A DNA stretch of 64,000 nt, from assembly GCA_947471745.1 (NCBI GenBank), contig CANJKZ010000777.1:1157001-1221000 (forward strand), given 5' to 3'. A program made the position numbers and the translations under genes. Of this stretch, positions 30,001 to 41,700 are shown in pieces (the stretch's first letter is position 1; the number at the start of each line of letters is the position of its first letter). Source of the DNA: Closterium sp. Naga37s-1. Lineage: Eukaryota; Streptophyta; Zygnematophyceae; Desmidiales; Closteriaceae. The notes under the pieces were generated by a model, which did not search any database, was not told the origin of the DNA, and saw only the letters and a list, made by a program, of their open reading frames with translations.

Positions 30001-33000
30001 CGCGCGCGAGTGAGAGGAGCCAAGGGAACGTGCGATGGGAGGTGAGATTATGGCAAGGTATGGGAGGTGAGAGGCAGCAAACGTGTGGTGGGAGGTGAGA
30101 GGCTGGCAACGTGCTGTGGGAGGTGAGAGGCTGGCAACGTGCTGTGGGAGGTGAGAGGCTGGCAACGTGCTGTGGGAGGTGAGAGGCTGGCAACGTGCTA
30201 TGGGAGGTGAGAGGCTGGCAACGTGCTGTGGGAGGTGAGAGGCTGGCAACGTGCTGTGGGAGGTGAGAGGCTGGCAACGTGCTGTGGGAGGTGAGAGGCT
30301 GGCAACGTGCTGTGGGAGGTGAGAGGCTGGCAACGTGCTGTGGGAGGTGAGAGGCTGGCAACGTGCTGTGGGAGGTGAGAGGCTGGCAACGTGCTGTGGG
30401 AGGTGAGAGGCTGGCAACGTGCTGTGGGAGGTGAGAGGCTGGCAACGTGCTGTGGGAGGTGAGAGGCTGGCAACGTGCTATGGGAGGTGAGAGGCTGGCA
30501 ACGTGCTGTGGGAGGTGAGAGGCTGGCAACGTGCTGTGGGAGGTGAGAGGCTGGCAACGTGCTATGGGAGGTGAGAGGCTGGCAACGTGCTGTGGGAGGT
30601 GAGAGGCTGGCAACGTGCTGTGGGAGGTGAGAGGCTGGCAACGTGCTGTGGGAGGTGAGAGGCTGGCAACGTGCTGTGGGAGGTGAGAGGCTGGCAACGT
30701 GCTGTGGGAGGTGAGAGGCTGGCAACGTGCTGTGGGAGGTGAGAGGCTGGCAACGTGCTGTGGGAGGTGAGAGGCTGGCAACGTGCTATGGGAGGTGAGA
30801 GGCTGGCAACGTGCTGTGGGAGGTGAGAGGCTGGCAACGTGCTGTGGGAGGTGAGAGGCTGGCAACGTGCTGTGGGAGGTGAGAGGCTGGCAACGTGCTG
30901 TGGGAGGTGAGAGGCTGGCAACGTGCTGTGGGAGGTGAGAGGCTGGCAACGTGCTGTGGGAGGTGAGAGGCTGGCAACGTGCTGTGGGAGGTGAGAGGCT
31001 GGCAACGTGCTGTGGGAGGTGAGAGGCTGGCAACGTGCTGTGGGAGGTGAGAGGCTGGCAACGTGCTGTGGGAGGTGAGAGGCTGGCAACGTGCTGTGGG
31101 AGGTTAGAGGATGGCAGTGGCAAGCTGCAATGGCAGGTGGGGTGGTACCGTGGTGTGAACCAAACCTAGATGTTACCAGAGCAGTCCCACTGCTGCTTCC
31201 CGGACAGAGCAGTCCCGCTGCTGTTTCCCGGACTTGCCAATGATACTTACTCCAATCCTCCACTCTTCCTTTAATCGTGCTCTAAAATTCTCAACTGTTT
31301 CTCTCCCCCCCCCACTTCTCTCTCTTCCCAACTCCTCCCAAATGAGCTTCTACCTAAGTAAGCCTACTTTCCCCCAAACTCTCTTTGACCCATCCTGCTC
31401 GTCCTTCCCCTGGCAGCTGACCCACGCGGGGTTCCACCTGAGGGCGTCAGAAGCCATTCCCACCGGGGCTGCCCTCGTGCTGCCTGTCAACGGCGGCCTG
31501 CCCGACCCGCTGCAAGCAGCAGCACATGCAGGGGCGCAGGGGACAGCAGCAGAGTGGGACAGGGAGGAGGAGGAGGACGGTGAAGGGGAAAGGCGGGTGC
31601 GCCTGGCATCACTGGAGGAGGTGGGGGAGGCAGACAGCGGAGTGCCGCGGACATCACTGGAAGGGCTGATGGAGGCAGACAGCCACGTGTCGCCGGCCAC
31701 GCTGCTATCTAACGACGATGCCTTCCTCTCCCTCGGGATCATCCCCGCCTGCTCCGCCTTCGACCGCGTGCAGGTCCGTTCTCAAATGGTGCAGGTCGGT
31801 AGTGAGCGGTGCAAGTGGGTTTTGAGCGGTGCAGGTGATTCGTGAGCGGTCCAGGTGGGTCGTGAGGGGGGACGTGTCTTTGGTCGCTCAAGACCACGCT
31901 CAGGTGGGTGGGAGCACATGGCGGCTGGCCGGACCGGAGTGTCTCTCTAGTCGAGTGTTTGCCTGGACGTCGGTTCTGTCACAAGTTTTGAGACGTCTCA
32001 ACGCTCGAGACCACATGCAGGTGGGTGGGAGCACATGACGGCTGGCGGGAGTGCCTCTCTAGTTGAGCGTCTGCCTGCTTTTGAGGCGCCTCAAAAGAGG
32101 GGGGAGAGGTGTCGTTGTTCGCTCAAGGCCACATTCTGCTGGTGGGTGGGTTCTGCTGGCGGCTGGCTGAACCGGAGTGCCTCTCTCTCTAGTTGAGCAT
32201 GTTCCTGCAGGTCGGTTCTGTTTCTGTCACGAGGTTTGCCACGTGTTGACTTTTGAGGCGCCTCAAAAGTCGTTCGAACTTTGCCTGCAGGTCGGTTCTG
32301 TCACGAGGTGTATCCATGCCGTTGCCACGTGTGATGAGAGACGATCTTTGAGTCAACTCGAAAGTTGAGGTGCTGTGTTGCCACGAACCTCTCGCCACGA
32401 ACCTCTCGCCACGAACCTCTCGCCACGAACCTCTCGCCACGAACCTCTCGCCACACGCAAAAATCATGTGATGACTGCTGTATGATTTTGGGCCAGTGTC
32501 TTCCAGCAACACCCTTATCTTCACACTCGCTCTCCTCCCCTCTCCTCCCCTCTCCCCTCTCCCTTCTCCCTTCCTCCCCCCTCCGCCCCTCCCCTTTCCT
32601 CCCCTGCAGCTCTTCCCCTCCCTCCTCAGCGTCATTCGTAGCATCTCAACACCCGCCTTCCCAGATCCTTCCTTCCGTGCGCGCTTTGAAGCGCGGGCGG
32701 CAGCAGCAGGCAGGAAGGCAGTGGAGCAAGTGCGGGCAGTGAAAGACCATCTCTTCTCTGCCGCCCTGAAAAAAGGCCTTATCACCACCACCCGCACAAG
32801 TGCCGACACCCGTTGGGGTTGGGGCCTTCCCAACAGGTTGCAGCAAAAGGGAAAAGCCTCCCAAGGGCCTTCTCAGAGGGACATGGGGAAGGGTGTGGCA
32901 GAGGGTGGTGTGGCAGAGGGTGGTGTGGCAGAGGGTGGTGTGGCAGAGGGTGGTGTGGCAGAGGGTGGAGGGGACGGGACTGGGGAACTCAAAGCAGAGG

Positions 33001-36000
33001 CTTCTGAAGCTTTGGGGAACAGCAGGGAAGAGAGCTTTGGGGATGGGGAGTGGGATTTGGAAGGGATGGGGCGCGTGCTGCAGCAGATGCTGTTCTGGGA
33101 GCGACGGCAGGGCATGCGCGCGAGATTGGCTGAGAGACTGGCGAAGAGAGTGAGAATGGCAGCGGAGAGAGAAGGGAGGGAGGGGGGAGAGGGGGAAGAG
33201 GGTGGCGATGGGGAAGAGGGGGGAGAAGCGGGAGAGGCAGGAGAGGCGGGATGGGGGAGTGAGACAGGTGGTGGGAGAGGCAGTGGGGGGAAGGATGAGG
33301 GAAGGATGAAGGAGGGGGAGGAGGGAGAGGGCGAAGGGGGGGGGGAGCGGCTGTATGTGTACGCGGATGGCAGGATGGACCCTGAGCTCGTTGCTCAGTA
33401 CACTGCCGCTGTGCTGCTGGCTGTTACTGGGGAAGGTACTACTGGGGAAGGTACTGCTGGGGAAGGTACTGCTGGGGAAGGTACTGCTGGGGAAGGTACT
33501 GCTGGGGAAGGTACTGCTGGGGAAGGTACTGCTAGGGAAGGTACTGCTGGGGAAGGTACTGCTGGGGAAGGTACTGCTGGGGAAGGTACTGCTGGGGAAG
33601 GTAGCTACCGATTACATATGGCCACAAGCAAGCAGAGGCTAGCTCGTGCCTCATGCTTTGCTGATCCGTCATGGCCTACCCTAGCTACCATGCTTGCAGT
33701 GTTAGGTACCAAACTTGCAAACGATGCCCTACACACACACATGGACCCCACCAGGCCCTGATGTGGCGCTGTTGGCATAGCAGCCCGTGTGTCCATCCCT
33801 TGTCTCCTTGTCTCCACTCCACGCACAACTCTTCTTTTGAGTCGACTCAAAAACCATGCACAACTCTTACCTTGTTACACGCCCTGACACACACACACGC
33901 ATTCGCACTCGCAAACACACACGTTATCACACCTGATTCGACCCTCAGTGCATGCATGCTGCCCCCCTTCCCTTCCCACCTCCTTCACTCACACTTCCCA
34001 CTCTGCACACTCCACACACCACACTCATCTCACCCTCACCCCTACCCGCGCTCATTGCACACTCATCTCAACCCCACCCCAACTCTCTACTCACCTGCTA
34101 CTCATTTCTCTCCCGCCCAGGACTCGATGCGGCACTGCTGGCGCAGGTGAGCATGGCACTGGCGTGGAATTTAGACGGCCACCACCACCTGCACGCATCT
34201 CCCAAATACTCATCTCCCCACTTCCTTCACCCCCGCCCCACCCAGAACTCGACGCGGCGCTGCTGGCAAGAATAAGCGTGGCAGTGGCGTGGAATCTGGA
34301 CGGCACCACCACCTTCACATATTCACCCCGCCCCTCCCCTCCCCACTACCTTCCCCCACTACCTTCCCCCACTACCTTCCCCCACTCTCCCCACCCAGAA
34401 ATCGATGCGGCGCTGCTGGCGAGGGTGAGCGTGGCAGTGGCGTGGAATCTGGACGGCACCACCACCTGCACGCACATGCATCTGCTCTCCCTCCCCTCGC
34501 ACCCGCTCTACCTCCCCCTCTCCTACTCCCCCTCCTCTTTCCTGACAAGCCTTCCGGAGATTCTAGACGTGGTGGTCAGCAGCTTGCAGCGGCCAGTGGG
34601 GGAGCTTTTAACGAGGATAGAGCAGGCGTTGGGAGGGGCGAAAGCATGGGTGGAAAAGGGGATAGTTTGCCGGGAAGGGAGAGCAGCGGGGATTGAATCG
34701 GTTCAAGTGGACGAGGTGAGAGATAGATGGGGGGGCTTATAGCGGGTATGCAGTAGGAGCTTGTAGTGGGGATGGTGCAAGCAATGTGAATTGAAGGCAT
34801 TGGAAGGGGCAAAGGCATGGGTGGAAAAGGGGATGGTTTGCCAGGAAGGAAGAACAGTGGGAATTGCCTTGGTTCAAGTTGATGAGGTGAGAGATAGAGG
34901 GGGGACTTATGGCGAGGATAGAGCAGGCATTGCAAGGGGCAAAGGCATGGGTGGAAAAAGGGGATGGTTTGTAGGGAAGGAAGGGCAGCGGGGATTGACT
35001 CGGTTCAAGTGGACGAGGTGAGGTACAGCGGGAGGTTATTGCCGGGGTACAGTGGGAGGTTATAGCGGGGATACAGTGGGAGGTTATAGTGGGGATACAG
35101 TGGGAGGTTATAGCGGGGATACAGTGGGAGGTAATAGCGGGGATACAGTGGGAGGTTATAGCGGGGATACAGTGGGAGGTTATAGCGGGGATACAGTGGG
35201 AGGTTATAGCGGGGATACAGTGGGAGGTTATAGCGGGGATACAGTGGGAGGTTATAGCGGGGATACAGTGGGAGGTTATAGCGGGGATAGAGCAATAATA
35301 GGAGGGTCAAAGGCATGGGTCGGTTGGGGGATGGTCTGCGTATGAAGGGAGAGCAGCGGGAATCGACCCGGTTCACGCAGACGAGGTGAGAGATAGATGG
35401 GGGAGCTTATAGCGGGGATGGAACAGGTAGAGAGCCCCATGGTCGGGGGGCAAGCAGTTTAGATTAGATGTCGCCCAAACGCACGTCTCCCTGTCTTCTC
35501 TCCTCTTGCACTCCTGCCATGTGCATTCCACCCATTTCCATTCCACCCCTTTTGTGCATCTGCCCCTTCAATCCTGCATCTTTTTTTTTTTTATAAAGAA
35601 TTCTAAAGAGAAAGATTTATGCCATGCCCCTGTTGCAGGCTTGCCGGCCGTCTGTGCTTGCCCACGTGGCGCCCTCCCATTCGCTGCTGCGATTCCTCGC
35701 CAGCAAGCGCAGCATCCTACTGGCTGCCTCCGATCGCCTCGCCTCCGCCTGCAAGCCCCAATCAGCAACCGCCACGTCAGCAGCAGCAGCAGCTGAACGA
35801 GATGCAACAACAGTTTCGTCCCAAGGGGGAGAAGAGCACGAGGAGGGGAGGGAAGAGACAGAGAGGGAAGGAGAGAGGGAGGAGGGAAAGGAGGGAGAGC
35901 AGGGAGGGAAGGAGGGTAACGTGCAAGAAAGAAAAGGGTCTGGTACACAGGCCAGGGTGATTGGAAAGGACAGACAGATGGGGTTTGGCAGGGGCGGCAG

Positions 36001-38576
36001 TGAGCTGACGGGGAGGGCAGGCGTGTGGAGTGAGGTGGCGGGGAAGAGGATGGGTGAGATGGGGGAGGAGGAGCGGGTGAGGGTGTTTGTGGAGTGGGTG
36101 CGGGCGAATGGCATGGCGGACTACAACAAGCCTGGGTCAGGGATTGAGGTGCGTTGTGACGGGCGGGTTGTGACTGAGGCAATAGGACGGTGGAATACAG
36201 AAAGGCAGGCTTGGGGATTGATTGAGGTGTGGTGTGATTCGAGGCGGTTGTGATACGCACTCCACAGCCATATGCCATTGTCTTTCGTTGCATCACCACC
36301 ACCATCCCGTGCTGTGTGTGAATTGAACAAGTGATTAGATTAGAGGAGCAACCTAGCATACATTGTTGGAAGAAAAGGTTGGAAGGGAAGGATGAAAGTG
36401 ACCATAGGTTGGGTTGACCTCACTTGGGGGAGTGAGGGAACCATAGGTCAAGTGGGTTGGGTTGCCCACACTTTGTAGAAGTGAGGCAACCCTAGGCCCA
36501 CTTGGCTTGGGGTAACCTCAATGATGGGAAGTGAGGTACCCACAAGTCAAGAGGGTTGCATTTGAGGGCTCCACCACAATTGGGTGGATTGGCACCCCAA
36601 AGTGCAAGACTACACCCAAAGTTGGGTGTAGTCCCAACCCAACTGTACACCACAATTGGTGTACAGTCACATGTGTTGGCATGCTATACACAATATATAT
36701 TTTAACACAACCCCTTAGCATGCTAACACAAGAAGAGAACAACCCCTGAATCAAGGGGCGCCCGGGCGAGCAAGGCCAATGAGGCGGAGGAAAGCAGAGT
36801 GCGCAGGGCGAAGAAGGGCCTTGGTGAAGATGTCAGCTAAGTTGGCCTCGGTCGCAATCTTGCGAACGGCAATGAGGCCCTTCTGGACAAGCTCGCGAAC
36901 GAAGAAGTAGCGGAGCTCGATGTGCTTAGAGCGGGCGTGATAGACGGGGTCCTGAGTGAGATGGATGGTGCTGGCGTTGTCGCACCAGAGAGTGGGGCAC
37001 GTTTGGGGGGCGCCAAGCTCGGCAAGAAGGAAGCAGAGCCAACGCGACTCCTGGGCGGCCATGGTGCCAGCGTAGAGCTCGGCTTCGCAGGTGGAGAGAG
37101 AGAGATGGCGGAGGAGCGGGTGGAGCGCCAGCTGATGAGGCCGCTGCCAAGGGTGAAGCCGTAGCCCTGGGAGGAGCGGCGGTCCGGCTGCGTGTCAGCC
37201 CATGAGGAGTCACTGAAGCCCGAGAGTAGGGGAGGGGAAGGGCCGCCAAGGGTGAGGGCAAGGTCCCTGGTCCCGCGAAGGTAGCGGAGGACCCGCTTGG
37301 CAGCTTTCCAGTGCTCCTCAGAGTGACGACCGGTGCCGACAAAGCGAGCGAGCACGCTGATGGGGTAGGCGAGGTCGGGGCGGGTGCACATCATTGCGTA
37401 CATCAGAGACCCAACGAGCTCGGCATAAGGGTGGGGGGAGGAGGTGGGGGAGGTGGGTGGAGCGAGTTGGTGGCCGAAAGGGAGGGGGGTGGAGACAGGC
37501 TTGGCCTGCGCCATGTCGAACTTCTCCAAGACCTGGCCGATGTAATGGGACTGGGAGAGGGTGATGGTGCAAGCAGGGCGGTTGCGTGTGATGGTCATGC
37601 CGAGGTAGTGAGTGAGGGCGCCAAGGTCCTTGCACTTGAGCCGCTGCTGCAGGGACAGCTTCACCTGCTCCATGTCGGCCTTGGTATCAGAGAGCAGGAT
37701 CATGTCGTCCACATATACTAGAATGAAGAAGCGGCGGGGGGAGGAGCGGATGAAGAGGCTGGCGTCGGAGTGGGAAGCAGAGAAGCCGAGAGACCCTAAG
37801 GTGGCAGCCAGCTTCGCATGCCACTCACGCGGTGCCTGCTTCAAGCCGTAGACAGGGCGACGCAACTGCCAGACAGTGTTCTCAGGGAAGGCTGCGTGGA
37901 ACCCGGGGGGTCGCCGGAGGAAAATGCGCTCATGCAGGTCGCCCTGCAGGAATGCATTGGAGACGTCCATGGAATCGATTTCCATGTTGTCACGTGCACC
38001 AATGTCGAGGGCGGCGCGAAGGGTGGGTGGTTTGGCGGTGGGGGCGTAGGTGAACCAGTAGTCCTCAGCCCAAGTCTGTGTGAACCCCTTGGCGCAGTAG
38101 CGGGCCTTGTACACTGGTTCCTCGCCCGGCAGCTGCTTCACCCGAAAGACCCATTTGCCGTCAACGAGGTTAGCGCCGGCAGGGAGGGGGACATCGACAA
38201 AGGAGTCGTTGCGAATGAAAGCCTCACACTCCAGGAAGATCGCTGCGATCCATTTATCCGCATCAGGGCAGGTGATGGCTTCCTGGAAGGTGGAGGGAGT
38301 GAAGATGGTGGGGGTGGTGGTGGCGCCAAGGACGGGAAAGCCCAGGAAGTCAAGGTAGAGGGAGGCAAGGAACGGAGTGTGCTCCCGAATGTTAAGAAAC
38401 TCCTCATGGGAGTCCTCAAGGAGCTGAATGGAGGCAGGAGGAGGAGCCCCAAGGATTTTGTCCACAGAGCGAGGATGTAAGGGAGGAGGAAGGGGGAGGA
38501 GCGGGAAGTGGCACGACGCCGCTGCTGCTGCTGGTGCTGTTGAAGCTGCTGCTGGTGCTGTTGAAGCTGCTGCCCT

Positions 38577-38623
<47 letters not shown>

Positions 38624-38714
38624 TCCCAGTTGCCGCTGCTACTGCTGCTGCCCCGGCTGCTGCTGCTGCTGCTGCCCCGGCTGCTGCTGCTGCTGCTGCC
38701 CCGGCTGCTGTCCC

Positions 38715-38758
<44 letters not shown>

Positions 38759-41700
38759 ATCCGGCTGCCGGAAGGAGGGAGAGGGAGAGGAGGAGGGAGA
38801 GGGGGGAGGGGGTGCAGCCGAGTGAGCGGGGGAAGCGGGTGCGGCAGGGTCGTAGACATCGGCGGAGGAGGAGGGCGGGAGCGGAGCGACGACGGGTGGG
38901 AGGAGAGGGGCTGGAGGGAGAAGGGGCGGGAGGACGGTGTCGGTCCAAGCAAGGGGACGAGTGGGAGGAGGGAGAGGATCAGGGGGAGGAGTGGAGTAAT
39001 AGGGAACGGATTCGTCGAAGACGACGTCGACGCTGCGGATGAGGCGATTGGTGGGAGGGTGGAGGAAGAGGTAGCCTGGGGAGTCGCGATTGTGCCCAAG
39101 GTAAACGCATTCCAGGGCGCGAGGAGCAAGCTTGCCAGCGGCGCGGGAGCGGTCGGCGGGTGGGATGAGAACGAAGGCCTTGCAGCCCCAAACGCGAAGG
39201 CTGGCAGCGTCGGGTTTGGCGTTGGACCAAAGCTCTGTGGGGGAGGAGGAAGGATGCTGAGGGTGGGAGCGGAGATTAAGGAGAAGGGCGGCGTGGAGGA
39301 GGGCATAGCTCCAGAGGGAAGGAGGGGTGGAGGCATGAGCAATGAGACAGCGAGCTATTTTGGTGATCTCACGAATGCGGCTCTCAGCAATGCCGTTCTG
39401 CTGAGGGGAGTGGGGAAGGGTGGAGGTCTTTTGGATGCCGTAGGTGTTGCAGTATGTGGCAAGTGTGTTATTGATGAACTCACCCCCACCGTCAGAGTGA
39501 AGGCGGCCGATGGGGCGTTTGAAGTGATTGCGGCACTGTTCGGCCCAGTTGATGACCACTGCCGGCACCTGGTCTTTCGTGTGAAGAAAGAAGGTGGTGG
39601 AGTACCGGTTGTGGTCGTCAACGAGGACGAGCATGTACCGATGCCCCTGGCGGGAGCGGATGGGATAGGGGCCCCAGAGGTCCATGTGCACAAGGTCAAT
39701 GGGGGCGGCGGCGAAGGTGGGATGACTGTGGTGGGGGGACTGTTTGAGCTTGCCGTGAATGCATGAAGGGCATGGGGGAGAGGGGAAGGAGGGGAGGGGA
39801 GGTAAGACGGGAGGAAGGCTACGGAGGAGGCGAGAGGTGACTGTGGTGCGAAGGGCGGTGAAGTTGGGATGGCCGAGTCTGAGGTGTAAGAGGACAGCAG
39901 GGTGGGAGAGGGTAGTGGAGGAGGAGGGAGATGGGGTGAAGGAAGGAACGAGAGGGGAGGAGGAGGACGGTGGGGAGGGAGAAGAGGATACTTGAGGGGG
40001 AGGGGAAGGGGGAAGTAAAGGAGGAGGAGGTGGACCGGTGGAAGTACCGGCACGAGTGGTGACGTGGCAGAAGGATGGGCGAGGTGTGCGGAGTGTGTAG
40101 AGGCGAGTGCGGGGGCAAAGCGGAATGCGGAGAAGGAAGCGGCCGGAGGAGGTTTGGTAGAGATCACAGTAATTGGCATAACCGGGGTAAATGGCAGTGA
40201 TACCAACACCTTGGAGCTCACGGTGGGAGAGGAGGTTGTTGCGGAGAGTGGGGATATGGAGACCTGTGACCTTACCGGAGGGGAAGGCAGTGCAAGGGAG
40301 GGTGGAGAGGTGAGTGCATGGAATGGAAAAGCTGGAATCAGCGCCATGAACCTGAGTGGGAAGTGGGAGTGGGGTGAGAGTGCCAGCGTCTTTCAGTGCG
40401 GTTTCAGTGGCCCCACTGTCAAGGACAAAGTCCAGGGTGGGGGAAGAGGGAGGAGGAGGTGGGACGGGATACTGAAACGAAGTCTCATTGATAGCAGAGG
40501 GATACATGGCAGCGACAGACGGTGCAACACTGATATTACCAAGGAAACTACCCGAAGTATCGGGAACACTGGGGGGGGCAGAGGGGAGAGAACCCCAGGG
40601 GGGAGGAGGAGGAAGGGAGGTATGAGCGGCCATGGCCGCTGTGCCGAAGGTAAGTGGCTGCTGCTGCCAGGGTGGGGGAAGGAACTGCTGCTGCTGCTGT
40701 GGCGGTGGCTGGAAGAACTGCGGCGGCGGCGGCTGCTGGGGCTGGAGAAACTGCTGCTGCTGCTGCTGCTGGTGGAAGTACAGGTGCTGCTGCTGCTGGT
40801 GCTGCTGAAACTGCTGCAGCTGTGAAGGTGGGGAGGGGGTAACCAGGCGGAGGTGAGCAGGAAGGAAAGAGGGGAGGGTTTGAATGTCCACTAAGGAGGG
40901 GCGAGGTGTGACCGAGTTCCAGCGAGGAGGGGTGCCAGTGTTGCCTCGATCAAACCAGGCGTCGACGAGTGCCTTAAAGCACGTGGTGGGGGGATGGTTG
41001 GTCTGGCCGCAAGGGGTACCAGCATGGGGACCATGGCGGCGCACATATGTGCATGGGGGGAGAGTGCCAGGGCGTCCGCCTCGAGTCACAGCACCACCAG
41101 CACCGGAAGGTCCTCCAGCAGGGGCGCTGCCAGCACTACCACCACCGCCACCACGGCCACCACGGCCACCACCACCACCACCACCACCGCCACCACCGCG
41201 GCCTCCACCACCACCACCGCCGCCCGCTCCACGGCCTCCGCCGCCGCCGCTGCGACCACCCTGGTTGCGCGGCTGCGTAGCGTTGAGGGAGCTGGAGGAG
41301 GAGGACTGAGGGGTGGTAAGGTTGACAACGGGGGTGCGGAGCTTGACTTCCGTGTCAATGATCCACTGGACCACGTCGTTGAGGCCGGCCAAGACGTTCG
41401 CCTCAGTGAAGGCATGGAGGCGGGACTCGTAGTCCGGGGTGAGGTTGTAGAGGAGGCGGTGGATTTGCAGTGGCTCGGGGAGGGCAGCTTGGCGTGCCGC
41501 AAGGCGATCAGCGACCTCCTGCATGCGCCCCACGTAGTCAACTGCGCCATCACAAGTGGCGAGGGTGATGGAGAAGTACTCCTGGAACAGGGCGCCGACA
41601 GAGCTGATGTCGCGACGCTCGAACATCGCCTGGAGCTCGGCCCAGATGAGGGAGGCGCGCATCTCGCGAGCTTGGAAACGGCGCATGAGGGTATCAGGGA

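Noticed and set aside
29812..31263. Long minus-strand open frames of up to 402 aa with [20 protein letters not shown] repeats
   Set aside because: They lie wholly in the 28-bp minisatellite, and all frames without TAG/TGA/TAA in the unit stay open by default.
38428..39766. Long plus-strand frames (204 and 410 aa) rich in Ala or Leu
   Set aside because: Antisense shadows of the copia C integrase and CTG repeat; the minus strand has recognisable motifs.
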